Shown in pieces: positions 1 through 8,091 of a stretch of DNA of 64,000 bases (position 1 is the first letter of the stretch; every line of letters begins with the position of its first letter). Source of the DNA: Glo-17 sp964637835 (GTDB taxonomy: Bacteria; Krumholzibacteriota; Krumholzibacteriia; LZORAL124-64-63); contig CAZWYF010000006.1 of assembly GCA_964637835.1 (NCBI GenBank), forward strand, positions 1 through 64,000, in the 5' to 3' direction. The position numbers were made by a program, and so were the translations under genes. The notes below the pieces were generated by a model. The model saw nothing but the letters and a program-made list of their open reading frames with translations, did no database searches and was not told where the DNA came from.

Positions 1-55
1 GCGCCTCCGCAGCCGTGGGCCGCGTCCAGCGGCCCACAGGCGAGGACCCAGCGCC
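1..55. repeat. Stem-loop element, copy A (cut by window edge)
   Basis: A perfect 9-bp stem, GTGGGCCGC (15-23) against GCGGCCCAC (29-37), closes a GTCCA loop. It is flanked by TCCGCAGCC (6-14) and GGCGAGGACC (39-48). The same flanks and the same loop recur at 2023-2069 around a stem whose pairs differ but still match. The left part of the outer stem lies outside the window. It sits about 40 bases past the stop of the minus-strand gene at 96-1421, so it would lie in that gene's 3' region. Confidence 0.6.
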
Positions 56-95
56 AGCAGGACCGCCCCACCCACCCGCCGCCGCGCACCGCAGC

Positions 96-1421
96 TCAGC
101 CGCAGAACCGCCCCATGAGCGTCTCGAGGTAGCGGGAGCCGAGCTGCCGCTGGGCGAGGCCGCGGTTGACCCCCGGCAGCCTGAGGATGGCCCCGAGGAG
201 GGCGGCGAGGGCGCGGTGGTGCCAGAGGACGCGGTTGTCGAAGACCAGGTCCTGGAGCTTGCCGCGCTGGGTGGCCATCAGGACGTAGCGGTGAGCGTTG
301 TTGACGGGGGTGAGCACGCGCTCGGCCCGTGGCGCGAGGGTGAGGGCGCGGCGGGCGCAACGGCGGACGCAGACCCCGCAGCCGAGGCAGACCTCCTCGG
401 CGATGCGGGCGGCCGGCCGCGCCGGCCGGTCGTCCGTGGCGGGTGCCGCGGCGTCATCACCCACCGCCGCGGTGTCGGGGCTCGCCGGTGCGGCGCAGGC
501 GATGGCGTCGACGGGGCAGGCGGTGACGCAGCGGCCGCACCCGTGGCAGCGGTCGGTGTCCACGGCCGCGATCCAGCTGGTGGTGTGGATGGGGTGCAGG
601 TGGGTGAAGCGTTTCTGGGCCAGCAACGCCTCGCAGCAGCAGCCGCAGCAGTTGCAGATGAAGTTCACGTGTTGCTGGACGTTCTCGCCGAACTGGACCA
701 GTCCGCGCTCGTACGCCGCGTCCAGCAGGTCGAGGCACTCGGCCCGGTCGATGGCCCGGGCGTGGCCGTGGCGGGTGAGCGACTCGGCCGACGTGTTGAA
801 CGTCATGCAGATGTCCAGGGGCTGGTCGCAGGCCCGGCCGAGGTGCTGGGCCTTGTGGCGACAGTAGCACATCCCCACGCCGATGTGGGTGGCGGTGCGG
901 ATCACCTCGGTGGCGCGCTCGTACTCCAGGACGTGGGCGGCCTGCTCGCCGGTGAGCACTGGCTCCTGCACGAAGACCCGGCCGAGCTGGGTCTCGCCCT
1001 CGGTGAACAGCGCCCGGACGAAGTCCTCCTCCAGGTTCAGGTACTGGTGGAAGAGCTCGCTGAGGGCGCGCTGGTCGAGGTCGTCCCGGATCCGCATGAG
1101 GGAGAACTCGAAGAACCCGGCCATGGGCGGGGGCAGGACGTACCACATCTGCCCGTCGCGCGCGACGTCCACCAGCAGCGCCCGGCCGGCCAGGGTCTCG
1201 AGCTGCTGGCGGGCCTGCGCCTCGGGGAGCTTCCAGACGCGGGCGGCCTGGCGCGCGGTGAACGGCTTGATGGGCAGCAGCGCCAGCCGGTGGGCCTCCT
1301 GCTCGTCCATCAGCAGCGCCAGGATGCGGTCGAGCAGGTGCGAGGGCGGGGCGCCCTGGGGGGCGCGGTTGAGGCGCTCGGTGAACTGGTCGTAGCCGGA
1401 ACGGACGGTGCGATGGGCCAT
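96..1421 (-). CDS. Dicluster 4Fe-4S ferredoxin-like protein with N-terminal regulatory-type domain
   Basis: A 441-residue iron-sulfur protein of unknown partner. The first 120 or so residues look like a winged-helix-type domain (ARQAARVWKLPEAQARQQLE). A middle region carries a CYCRHK segment and the striking CNCCGCCC cluster. The C-terminal part has two ferredoxin motifs: CHGCGRCVTACP and CLGCGVCVRRC, separated by an Ala/Asp-rich linker. Likely an electron-transfer protein with two [4Fe-4S] clusters; the CNCC.CCC segment may bind a further metal centre. The ATG at 1421 is chosen because GGAGG precedes it by about 9 bases. Upstream reading continues into a sequence gap but without family resemblance. 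No signal peptide is seen, so it is probably cytoplasmic. The role is not known; similar proteins are annotated only as 4Fe-4S binding. Confidence 0.8.
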   Translation of the reverse strand: MAHRTVRSGYDQFTERLNRAPQGAPPSHLLDRILALLMDEQEAHRLALLPIKPFTARQAARVWKLPEAQARQQLETLAGRALLVDVARDGQMWYVLPPPMAGFFEFSLMRIRDDLDQRALSELFHQYLNLEEDFVRALFTEGETQLGRVFVQEPVLTGEQAAHVLEYERATEVIRTATHIGVGMCYCRHKAQHLGRACDQPLDICMTFNTSAESLTRHGHARAIDRAECLDLLDAAYERGLVQFGENVQQHVNFICNCCGCCCEALLAQKRFTHLHPIHTTSWIAAVDTDRCHGCGRCVTACPVDAIACAAPASPDTAAVGDDAAAPATDDRPARPAARIAEEVCLGCGVCVRRCARRALTLAPRAERVLTPVNNAHRYVLMATQRGKLQDLVFDNRVLWHHRALAALLGAILRLPGVNRGLAQRQLGSRYLETLMGRFCG

Positions 1422-1502
1422 GGGCGGATCCTCCGTCGCCGGCAGCGCGCCGGTGGTCGGACGCGGCGCCGGCCTTCCTGGAGAACCTAGCGTCCGTCCG
1501 CC

Positions 1503-1602
1503 NNNNNNNNNNNNNNNNNNNNNNNNNNNNNNNNNNNNNNNNNNNNNNNNNNNNNNNNNNNNNNNNNNNNNNNNNNNNNNNNNNNNNNNNNNNNNNNNNN
1601 NN
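1503..1602. other. Assembly gap (100 N)
   Basis: Exactly 100 N, a scaffolder placeholder rather than a measured length. It separates the upstream region of the iron-sulfur gene from a plus-strand gene whose start is lost. Confidence 0.98.
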
Positions 1603-1938
1603 GTGGGCCTGGTGGTGGCCGCCGCGCTGCTGTTGCTCGGCCGCCTCACCGTCCGCGTCACCGACACCGAGGTCGCGCACTGGTTCGGCCCCGGCGTCTT
1701 CCGCCGCCGCTATCGGCTCGCGGATCTCGACGCCGTCCAGCGCGTCCGCAACCCCTGGATCTGGGGCCGGGGCATCCGCCTCTTCCCCGGCGGTACCCTC
1801 TACAACGTCTCCGGCCTCGATGCCGTGGAGTTCCGCCTCCCCGATGGCAAGCGCATCCGCATCGGCACCGACCGCCCCGCCGACCTCGAACGAGCCATCG
1901 AGACCGCCCGATCCCGCGCCGTCCCGCTCCCGCAGTGA
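1603..1938 (+). CDS. PH-domain-like membrane protein, C-terminal fragment
   Basis: About 111 residues remain after the gap. They begin in a hydrophobic segment (VGLVVAAALLLLGRL), presumably the last transmembrane helix. A compact domain follows, with the pattern VTDTEVAHWFG, IWGRGIRLFPGGTLYNVSG, VEFRLPDGKRIRIGTD. This resembles the bacterial PH-like domain found after membrane helices in small uncharacterised proteins. The start and first helices are missing because of the 100-N gap. It is convergent with the Suf operon and followed by the long inverted repeat at 1996-2096, which may end both transcripts. No function is inferred beyond membrane association. Confidence 0.6.
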   Translation: MGLVVAAALLLLGRLTVRVTDTEVAHWFGPGVFRRRYRLADLDAVQRVRNPWIWGRGIRLFPGGTLYNVSGLDAVEFRLPDGKRIRIGTDRPADLERAIETARSRAVPLPQ

Positions 1939-1995
1939 CAGGAATCGGCCCCCCGATCCCGGTCCGCCGCATTGCCAGGGAGCGGGAACGGAGCC

Positions 1996-2096
1996 GGGGG
2001 GTGGTGACGGCCTGATCGGCGCGTCTCCGCAGCCGCGCGGCCCGTCCAGGGCCGCGCCGGCGAGGACCAGCGCCGATCAGGCCGTCACCACCCCCC
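1996..2096. repeat. Long hairpin element, copy B (27-bp perfect outer stem)
   Basis: Arms 1996-2022 and 2070-2096 are perfect 27-base inverted repeats. Inside lie two 12-base strands (2023-2034 GTCTCCGCAGCC and 2058-2069 CGGCGAGGACCA) and an inner 9-bp stem, GCGCGGCCC (2035-2043) against GGGCCGCGC (2049-2057), closing a GTCCA loop. Flanks and loop match copy A at 1-55 while the inner stem differs at four positions, each compensated. It lies between convergent gene ends and could act as a bidirectional terminator, but it lacks a T tract. Confidence 0.7.
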
Positions 2097-2128
2097 GGCG
2101 GCCCCGCACCCCGGCAACGCCAGGACCG

Positions 2129-2452
2129 TCAATCCCAGATCCCCAGCTCCGCCTTCGCGTCCTCGGACGCATCCACCCGCGGGTCCCACAGGGGCGACCA
2201 CACCAGCTGGATCTCCGCCTCCTCCACGCCAGCCACCTTCTCGGCGGCGTTCTTGGTGGCCGCCATGATCTCCGGTCCCAGTGGGCACATGGGGCTGGTG
2301 AGGGTCAGGTCGATGTCCGCCTTGCGGGAATCGGCGTGGTACTCGATGCCGCGGATCAGGCCCAGGTCGACGATGGAGATGTTCAGCTCCGGATCGATCA
2401 CCGGGCGCAGGCCGTCGAGGATCACCTCGGGGGTGGGGGTCGGGGTGCTCAC
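2129..2452 (-). CDS. DUF59/MIP18-family iron-sulfur assembly factor
   Basis: A 107-residue protein of the DUF59 family, whose members (SufT, PaaD-like, MIP18) assist Fe-S cluster maturation. Typical signatures are the IDPELNISIVDLGLI stretch and the single cysteine in TLTSPMCPLGPE, the likely cluster or metal ligand. It has essentially only the DUF59 domain, so it is shorter than classical SufT. It is the last gene of the Suf operon and its start overlaps the sufU stop by 4 bases (ATGA type), implying translational coupling. The position makes a role as carrier or targeting factor for newly built clusters likely. Confidence 0.88.
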   Translation of the reverse strand: MSTPTPTPEVILDGLRPVIDPELNISIVDLGLIRGIEYHADSRKADIDLTLTSPMCPLGPEIMAATKNAAEKVAGVEEAEIQLVWSPLWDPRVDASEDAKAELGIWD

Positions 2453-2970
2453 TTGCGTTCCTCCAGGGTCACGTCCATGGGGCGACCATCATCGGTCAGG
2501 CCCTCGGTACTGACGGGGTCGGGCTCGCGGCCCTCGCGATGGGCCAGGACGGCATCCAGCAGCGTGATCCACGGCAGCAGCGCGCACTTGATGCGCACGG
2601 GGAACTTCTTGACGCCCTCGAGCGCCTCGAGATCGCCCAGATCCACGTCCGTGGGGAACTCGTCGCCGTGCATGACGTGCTTGAAGCGATCGGCCAGTTC
2701 CTTGACCTCGCCGATGGACCGGCCCTCGATGAGCTCGGCCATCATCGAGCCGCTGCTCGTGGAGATGGCGCAGCCCTGCGAGAGCACGCCCACGGCCTCG
2801 ATGCGGTCCGCGTCGCCGAAACGCACCTGCAGGGTCACCTCGTCGCCGCAGCTGGGGTTCTTGCCGGCGGCCTGCACGTCGTAGTCGTCCAGGGGCTCGG
2901 CGCCGCGGGGACGCCGATGGTGATCGAGCACCACCTCGCGGTAGAGCGCGTCCATGGGGCCGTCCATCAT
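2449..2970 (-). CDS. sufU: Iron-sulfur scaffold / sulfur-transfer protein SufU
   Basis: A 173-residue SufU/IscU-family protein. The three conserved cysteines are C41 (NPSCGDEV), C67 (SQGCAIS) and C129 (RIKCALLPW), with Asp43 next to the first. In Gram-positive Suf systems SufU is a zinc-dependent sulfur acceptor that takes persulfide from SufS. The extra spacing between the second and third cysteines (about 62 residues) and the adjacent sufS favour SufU over IscU. The ATG at 2970 is preceded by AAGGACAC. It is followed by a 4-base overlap with the DUF59 gene. Confidence 0.93.
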   Translation of the reverse strand: MMDGPMDALYREVVLDHHRRPRGAEPLDDYDVQAAGKNPSCGDEVTLQVRFGDADRIEAVGVLSQGCAISTSSGSMMAELIEGRSIGEVKELADRFKHVMHGDEFPTDVDLGDLEALEGVKKFPVRIKCALLPWITLLDAVLAHREGREPDPVSTEGLTDDGRPMDVTLEERK

Positions 2971-3008
2971 GATGTGTCCTTCCTCGAATGCAGAAGACCT
3001 CGCGGGCC

Positions 3009-4268
3009 TCAGAATGCGAAGACCTTGCGGGCCGCCACGATGCCGTCGATGAGCGCGTCGATGTCCTCGCGGCGGTTGTAGACGCCGAAGCTCGCGCGGG
3101 TGGTGGCCGGCACGCCCAGCCGCCGGTGCAACGGCTGCGCGCAGTGGTGGCCGGCGCGGACGGCGACGCCGTGCTGGTCGAGGATGGTGCTCAGGTCGTG
3201 CGGGTGCACGTCCGGGTCCCAGAACGCGACCAGTCCGCCGCGATCGGCCGCGTGGCCGGGTCCGTAGATGGTCATCCCACCCAGGTCCTGCAATCGTTCC
3301 AGCGCGTACGCCGTCAGGCCCTCCTCGTGACGGCGGATGGTCTCCGGCCCGAGTTCCGCCAGCAGGTCCAGCGCGGCGGGGAAGGCCGCGGCGGCGGCAA
3401 CGTTGGGCGTGCCCGCCTCGAACCGGTGGGGGATCTCCGCCCAGGTGCTGTGGTCCAGATGTACCCACTCGATCATCTCGCCGCCGCCCTCGTAGGGCTC
3501 CAGCTCGGCCAGCCGGTCGGGCGTGGAGACCAGGAAGCCCAGGCCCATGGGCCCGTAGGCCTTGTGGGCGGAGAAGACGGTGTAGTCGGCGCCCAGCGCC
3601 TGGACATCCAGCGGCAGGTGGCCGGCGGTCTGGGCCGCATCGACCACCATGCGCGCGCCCGCGGCCCGGGCCCGGGCGGCGACCGCGGCGATGGGGTTGA
3701 CGGTGCCCAGGACGTTGCTGACGTGGACCAGGCTGACCACGCGGGTGCGCTCGTCCAGCAGGGCATCGAGCTGATCGAGGTCCAGCGTGCCCTGGTCGGT
3801 GACCGGCAGGAAGCGCAGCTCGAGACCGCGCTCGCGGGCGACCATCTGCCAGGGCACCAGGTTGGCGTGATGCTCCATCTCCGAGAGCAGGATCCGGTCG
3901 CCGGGCTCCAGGTGATGGGCCAGACCGCGGGCGACCTGGTTCAGGGCGCTCGTGGTGCCCCGCGTGATCACCACGCCGCGCGGGTCGGGCGCGTTGACCC
4001 ACGCCGCCACGCGCGAGCGGCAGTGCTCGTAGGCCTCGGTGGCCTCGGCCGCCACGGTGTTCAGGCCCCGGTGCACGTTGGAATTGCTTTGACGGTAGTA
4101 CCGGTCGAGCGCCTCGAGCACGGCCACGGGCTTCTGGCTGGTGGCCGCGGTGTCGAGGTAGCGCAGCGGCTGATCGCCGATGCGGCGCGCGAGCAGCGGA
4201 AAGCGGTCGCGCGCCAGGCCGGTGGTCTGGGTGTCATGGATCAGATGCGCGGGATCCGGGGCGTTCAT
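3009..4268 (-). CDS. sufS: Cysteine desulfurase SufS
   Basis: A 419-residue class V PLP enzyme that removes sulfur from L-cysteine for cluster assembly. The PLP lysine is K236 in VFSAHKAYGPMG. The persulfide cysteine is C376 in VRAGHHCAQPLHRRLG, the short active-site loop typical of SufS rather than IscS. NVHRGLNTVA and RGTTSALNQVA are also family signatures. It lies 4 bases after the Rieske gene and 38 bases before sufU, its expected sulfur acceptor. Length matches the family norm of about 410. Confidence 0.95.
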   Translation of the reverse strand: MNAPDPAHLIHDTQTTGLARDRFPLLARRIGDQPLRYLDTAATSQKPVAVLEALDRYYRQSNSNVHRGLNTVAAEATEAYEHCRSRVAAWVNAPDPRGVVITRGTTSALNQVARGLAHHLEPGDRILLSEMEHHANLVPWQMVARERGLELRFLPVTDQGTLDLDQLDALLDERTRVVSLVHVSNVLGTVNPIAAVAARARAAGARMVVDAAQTAGHLPLDVQALGADYTVFSAHKAYGPMGLGFLVSTPDRLAELEPYEGGGEMIEWVHLDHSTWAEIPHRFEAGTPNVAAAAAFPAALDLLAELGPETIRRHEEGLTAYALERLQDLGGMTIYGPGHAADRGGLVAFWDPDVHPHDLSTILDQHGVAVRAGHHCAQPLHRRLGVPATTRASFGVYNRREDIDALIDGIVAARKVFAF

Positions 4269-4272
4269 GGCC

Positions 4273-4590
4273 TCAGGCCTCCAGGTCGACCTCGATCCAG
4301 CCGTCCTCGCTGAGCCGGGTCGTGAAGGTGTCGATGCCCACCGGCGCCGGGGCCTTCAGGACCTCGCCGCTGGTCACGTCGAAACGGGCGCCGTGACGCG
4401 GGCAGGTGACCACCGCGCCGTCGAGGGCCTGGTCCCCGAGCGGCGCATCGTCGTGACTGCACACGTCCTCCACCACGTACACATGGTCGGCGTCGGTGCG
4501 GCAGACCAGCAAGTCGTCCAGCCCGGCGGTGACCGCCCGGGCCGTGCCGACGGGCAGTTCCTCCAGGGGCAGCAGTCGGGTCCAGCTCAC
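4273..4590 (-). CDS. Rieske [2Fe-2S] ferredoxin within the Suf operon
   Basis: A 105-residue non-haem Rieske ferredoxin. The ligands are visible: C44-x-H46 (CSHDDAPLG) and C63-x-x-H66 (CPRHGARF), with 16 residues between. This matches small soluble Rieske proteins of the NirD/BphF type, not membrane Rieske subunits. It sits between sufD (1-base gap) and sufS (4-base gap), so it is co-translated with the assembly machinery. A role in supplying electrons for sulfur reduction or cluster release is plausible but inferred from position. The same placement occurs in other Suf operons. Confidence 0.92.
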   Translation of the reverse strand: MSWTRLLPLEELPVGTARAVTAGLDDLLVCRTDADHVYVVEDVCSHDDAPLGDQALDGAVVTCPRHGARFDVTSGEVLKAPAPVGIDTFTTRLSEDGWIEVDLEA

Positions 4591-4591
4591 C

Positions 4592-5902
4592 TCAGACCTC
4601 CGGCTGCAAGCGCTCGATCCGGGCCTCCACCAGCTCCTCGAGCTCCTCGCGCAGCCCCTCGGGGATCAGCCGGAAGGTGGGCTCGACGAAACCCCGCACC
4701 ACCACGCGCACCGCCTCGATGGCGCTGAGCCCGCGGCTCTGCAGGTAGAAGATCTGCTCGCGGTCCAGCGGCGTGGCCGTGGCGCCATGGCTGCAGGAGA
4801 CGTCGTCGGTGAGGATCTCCAGCTCGGGGATGGTGTCCACCCGCGCCCGCTCCGAGAGCAGCAGGTTGCGGTTCTCCTGGTACGCCTCGCTCACCGGCGC
4901 GTTCTCGTCGATGCGGATCAGGCCGGTGTAGGCCGAGCGCGCCCGGTCGGTGACGGCGGCCTTGAAGTCGATGTTGCTCCAGGCGTGACCGCTGGTGTGC
5001 CGGTGCAGGGTATGATGATCCATGTGCTGGCGCTTCTCGGGCAGGGCCACGCCCACCAGCTCGCTACGGGCGCCGGGGCCGGCCAGGATGCCGCCGAGGT
5101 CGACCTTGGTCACCGAGCCGCCCAGGCCGGCGGTGGCCGACAGGTACCGGGCGTCGCGGTCGATCACCGCGCGCTGGGTCAGGTGGCCGACCACGCCCTC
5201 CTCCCAGTGCTGCACCAGGACGTGCCGCATCTCGGCGTTGGCGCCCACGAGCACCTCGGTCACGCCCACCACCACGCTGCCCGCGGTGCCGCCACGGTGC
5301 TCCTCCACCACGGTCGCCTGCGCGCCCTGCTGCACCTCGACCAGGATGCGCGGGAGCACCTCGCCGTCGGCGACGGCGGGCACCACCAGCCGCAGGGGCT
5401 GCTCGAGGACCAGGTTGCGTGGCACGCGCACCAGCACGCCGGCATCGAAGGCCGCGGCGTTCAACGCCTCGAACCAGCCGTGATCGGCGGGCACGGCGCG
5501 GCCGATCTGCTCCAGCGCGGGAGTCTCCGCCAGCAGCGGCGTGATCGTGATGCCAGCGGCCGCGGCGGCCGCGTTGGCCTGCGGCGCGCGACCGGGCTGC
5601 AGGAGCACTGCCGGCGTATCCGGCAGCGCCTCGTCGGCGCCGGCCTCGCTCATCGGCTCGCCCGCCAGCAGGCGGCGCGGCAGGAGCTTCTGGGGATCGG
5701 TGTATCGCCACAGGTGGCGCACCCGGTCGGGGAACTCCACCTCGGCGAGGGTCTCGGCGGCGCGCAGCCGCCACTGCGCAGCCGCTTCCGGCTCGCCGAG
5801 CGCGCGGCTGCGTGCGGTCACGGCGGCGGCGTCCAGTCGGGGCCGCACGGGCGCGGCCTCGGCGACCACGGCGGCGGCGCTGTTGTTCTGCAGATCAGCC
5901 AA
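4592..5902 (-). CDS. sufD: Fe-S assembly protein SufD
   Basis: A 436-residue SufD, partner of SufB in the SufBC2D scaffold. The N-terminal part has FPDRVRHLWRYTDPQKLLPRR. The central beta-helix core is Val/Gly rich. The C-terminal part carries DNIPELEILTDDVSCSHGATATPLD-like segments, including CSHGAT, followed by the helical tail FYLQSRGLSAIEAVRVVVRGFVEP shared with SufB. Its start overlaps the sufB stop by 8 bases. In the known complex SufD helps iron entry at the SufB-SufD interface. Confidence 0.94.
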   Translation of the reverse strand: MADLQNNSAAAVVAEAAPVRPRLDAAAVTARSRALGEPEAAAQWRLRAAETLAEVEFPDRVRHLWRYTDPQKLLPRRLLAGEPMSEAGADEALPDTPAVLLQPGRAPQANAAAAAAGITITPLLAETPALEQIGRAVPADHGWFEALNAAAFDAGVLVRVPRNLVLEQPLRLVVPAVADGEVLPRILVEVQQGAQATVVEEHRGGTAGSVVVGVTEVLVGANAEMRHVLVQHWEEGVVGHLTQRAVIDRDARYLSATAGLGGSVTKVDLGGILAGPGARSELVGVALPEKRQHMDHHTLHRHTSGHAWSNIDFKAAVTDRARSAYTGLIRIDENAPVSEAYQENRNLLLSERARVDTIPELEILTDDVSCSHGATATPLDREQIFYLQSRGLSAIEAVRVVVRGFVEPTFRLIPEGLREELEELVEARIERLQPEV

Positions 5903-7310
5903 CGGAACCCTCCATTTCCAGCTCGATGAGACGGTTCATCTCCACGGCGTACTCCATGGGCAGCTCGCGGACGAACGGCTCGATGAAGCCATTGACGATC
6001 ATCAGCCGCGCCTGGTCCTCGCTCAGGCCCCGGCTCTGCAGGTAGAAGAGCTGCTCGTCGGCCAGCTTGCTGACGCGGGCCTCGTGCTCGATGCGCACGT
6101 CGTCCTCGCCGATCTCCATGGTCGGGAAGGTGTCGGTGCGGGACTCCGCGCCGATCAACAGCGCGTCGCACTCCACGTTGGTGCGGCAATCGGGGCAGCC
6201 CTTGTGGACCTTGATCATCCCGCGGTAGCTGCTGCGGCCGGTGTCCTTGCTGATGGACTTGCTGATGATGCGGCTCGAGGTGTTGGGCGCGGCGTGGATC
6301 ATCTTGGCGCCCGCGTCCTGGTGCTGGCCGCTGCCGGCGTAGGCGATGGACAGGACCTCGCCGTGGGCGCGCTCGCCCAGCAGGTGGACCGCCGGGTACT
6401 TCATGGTCAGCTTGGAGCCGATGTTGCCGTCCACCCACTCGACCACCGCGTCGCGATACGCGTGGGCCCGCTTGGTCACCAGGTTGTAGATGTTGTTGGA
6501 CCAGTTCTGGATGGTGGTGTAGCGCAGATGCGCGCCCGGCAGGGCGATGAGCTCCACCACGGCCGAGTGCAGGCTGTTGGTGCTGTAGACCGGCGCGGTG
6601 CAGCCCTCGATGTAGTGCACGCTGGCGCCCTCGTCGGCGATGATCAGCGTGCGCTCGAACTGCCCCATGTTCTCGGTGTTGATGCGGAAGTACGCCTGCA
6701 GGGGAATCTCCACCTTGACGTTCTTGGGCACGTAGATGAACGACCCGCCCGACCACACGGCGCTGTTCAGGGCGGAGAACTTGTTGTCCTCCGGCGGGAT
6801 CACCGTGGCCCAGTACTTCCGGACCAGGTCCTCGTGCTTGGCCAGCCCGGTGTCCATGTCCGTGAAGATCACGCCCTGCTTCTCCAGGTCTTCCTGGATG
6901 GAATGGTAGACCACCTCGGACTCGTACTGGGCGGTCACCCCGGCGAGGAACTTCTGCTCGGCCTCGGGGATCCCCAGCCGGTCGAACGTGTTCTTGATGT
7001 TCTCCGGCACGTCGTCCCAGTCGGTGGCCTGCTTGTCGGTCGACCGCACGTAGTAGTGGATGTCGTCGAAATCGATCTCTCCGAGCAACTGGGTGTTGCC
7101 CCAGCGCGGCATGGGTTTGGTCAGGAACGTGTCCAGGGCCCGGTGCCGGAACTCGCGCATCCAGTCGGGTTCGTTCTTGTACCGGGAGATCATCTCCACG
7201 GTCTGATGGTCGAGCCCCTTGGGCTCCTTGTGGAGGTAGTCCTCCGGATCGGCGAAGCCGTACTTGGTCGCGTAATCGAGGTTCAGGTCGGCGATGCGCT
7301 CGGCGGACAT
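5895..7310 (-). CDS. sufB: Fe-S assembly scaffold SufB
   Basis: A 471-residue SufB, the main scaffold on which [4Fe-4S] clusters are built. The start ATG at 7310 is supported by GGGAGGTTGATCAT directly upstream and by the conserved N-terminus (YATKYGFADPEDY). Characteristic segments include IQNWSNNIYNLVTKRA, MKYPAVHLLGERAHGEVLSIA and CPDCRTNVECDALLIG. The C-terminus ends in the SufB/SufD helical tail (FYLQSRGLSEDQARLMIVNGF). It lies 4 bases after sufC and overlaps sufD by 8 bases. Confidence 0.96.
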   Translation of the reverse strand: MSAERIADLNLDYATKYGFADPEDYLHKEPKGLDHQTVEMISRYKNEPDWMREFRHRALDTFLTKPMPRWGNTQLLGEIDFDDIHYYVRSTDKQATDWDDVPENIKNTFDRLGIPEAEQKFLAGVTAQYESEVVYHSIQEDLEKQGVIFTDMDTGLAKHEDLVRKYWATVIPPEDNKFSALNSAVWSGGSFIYVPKNVKVEIPLQAYFRINTENMGQFERTLIIADEGASVHYIEGCTAPVYSTNSLHSAVVELIALPGAHLRYTTIQNWSNNIYNLVTKRAHAYRDAVVEWVDGNIGSKLTMKYPAVHLLGERAHGEVLSIAYAGSGQHQDAGAKMIHAAPNTSSRIISKSISKDTGRSSYRGMIKVHKGCPDCRTNVECDALLIGAESRTDTFPTMEIGEDDVRIEHEARVSKLADEQLFYLQSRGLSEDQARLMIVNGFIEPFVRELPMEYAVEMNRLIELEMEGSVG

Positions 7311-7314
7311 ATGA

Positions 7315-8085
7315 TCAACCTCCCGCGCTGGCGGTGGTGGTCTCGGCGATCCAGTCGTAGCCGCGCTCCTCGAGCTGGTGCGCCAGCTCCGGGCCACCCG
7401 TGCGGGCGATGCGGCCGTTCATGAACACGTGGACGATGTCCGGCTTGACGTAGTCGAGGATGCGCTGGTAGTGCGTCACCAGGAGCACGCCGGTCTGCGG
7501 ACCGGCCGCCCGGTTGACGCCCTCGGAGACGATCTTCAGCGCGTCGATGTCCAGGCCGCTGTCGGTCTCGTCCAGCAGGGCGACGGTGGGCTCCAGCAGC
7601 AGCATCTGCATGATCTCCAGGCGCTTCTTCTCGCCACCGGAGAACCCGTCGTTCAGGTAGCGCCCGGCGAAATTCTTCGGCACGTCCAGGGCGTCGAACG
7701 CGGCCTGCATCTTCTGGCGGAATTCCTTCACCGGGACGTCGCGGCCGAGGCGGGCGGTGAGCGCCGCGCGCAGGAAGCTGGCCACGGTCACGCCGGGCAC
7801 CGCCACCGGGTACTGGAAGCCGAGGAAGAGCCCCAGCCGGGCGCGCTCGTCGGCCTCCAGCTCGGAGACATCGGTGCCGGCGACGTGGATCTCGCCCGAC
7901 ACCTCGTAGGCGGGGTGACCCATGAGGGCGGCCGCGAGCGTCGACTTGCCCGAGCCGTTGGGGCCCATCAGGGCGTGCTTCTCGCCGGCCCGGATGTCGA
8001 GATCGACCCCCTTGACGATCTCCTTGCCCTCGACCGAGACGCGGACGCCGCGGCAGGACAGCAGGGGTGCGTTGTTGTCGCTCAT
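7315..8085 (-). CDS. sufC: Suf ATPase SufC
   Basis: A 256-residue ABC-type ATPase that energises SufB/SufD rather than transport. Walker A is GPNGSGKST (41-49), the signature is FSGGEKKRLEIMQ and Walker B is VALLDETDSGLD, the last being typical of SufC. There are no membrane segments. It follows the Rrf2 regulator by 6 bases and precedes sufB by 4, so it is part of a single transcript. Confidence 0.96.
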   Translation of the reverse strand: MSDNNAPLLSCRGVRVSVEGKEIVKGVDLDIRAGEKHALMGPNGSGKSTLAAALMGHPAYEVSGEIHVAGTDVSELEADERARLGLFLGFQYPVAVPGVTVASFLRAALTARLGRDVPVKEFRQKMQAAFDALDVPKNFAGRYLNDGFSGGEKKRLEIMQMLLLEPTVALLDETDSGLDIDALKIVSEGVNRAAGPQTGVLLVTHYQRILDYVKPDIVHVFMNGRIARTGGPELAHQLEERGYDWIAETTTASAGG

Positions 8086-8091
8086 GTGTTC

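Noticed and set aside
15..1490. Long plus-strand open frame opposite the iron-sulfur protein
   Set aside because: It is the antisense shadow of the minus-strand gene with clear ferredoxin motifs; composition is Gly/Val/Ala/Asp repeats without family signatures.
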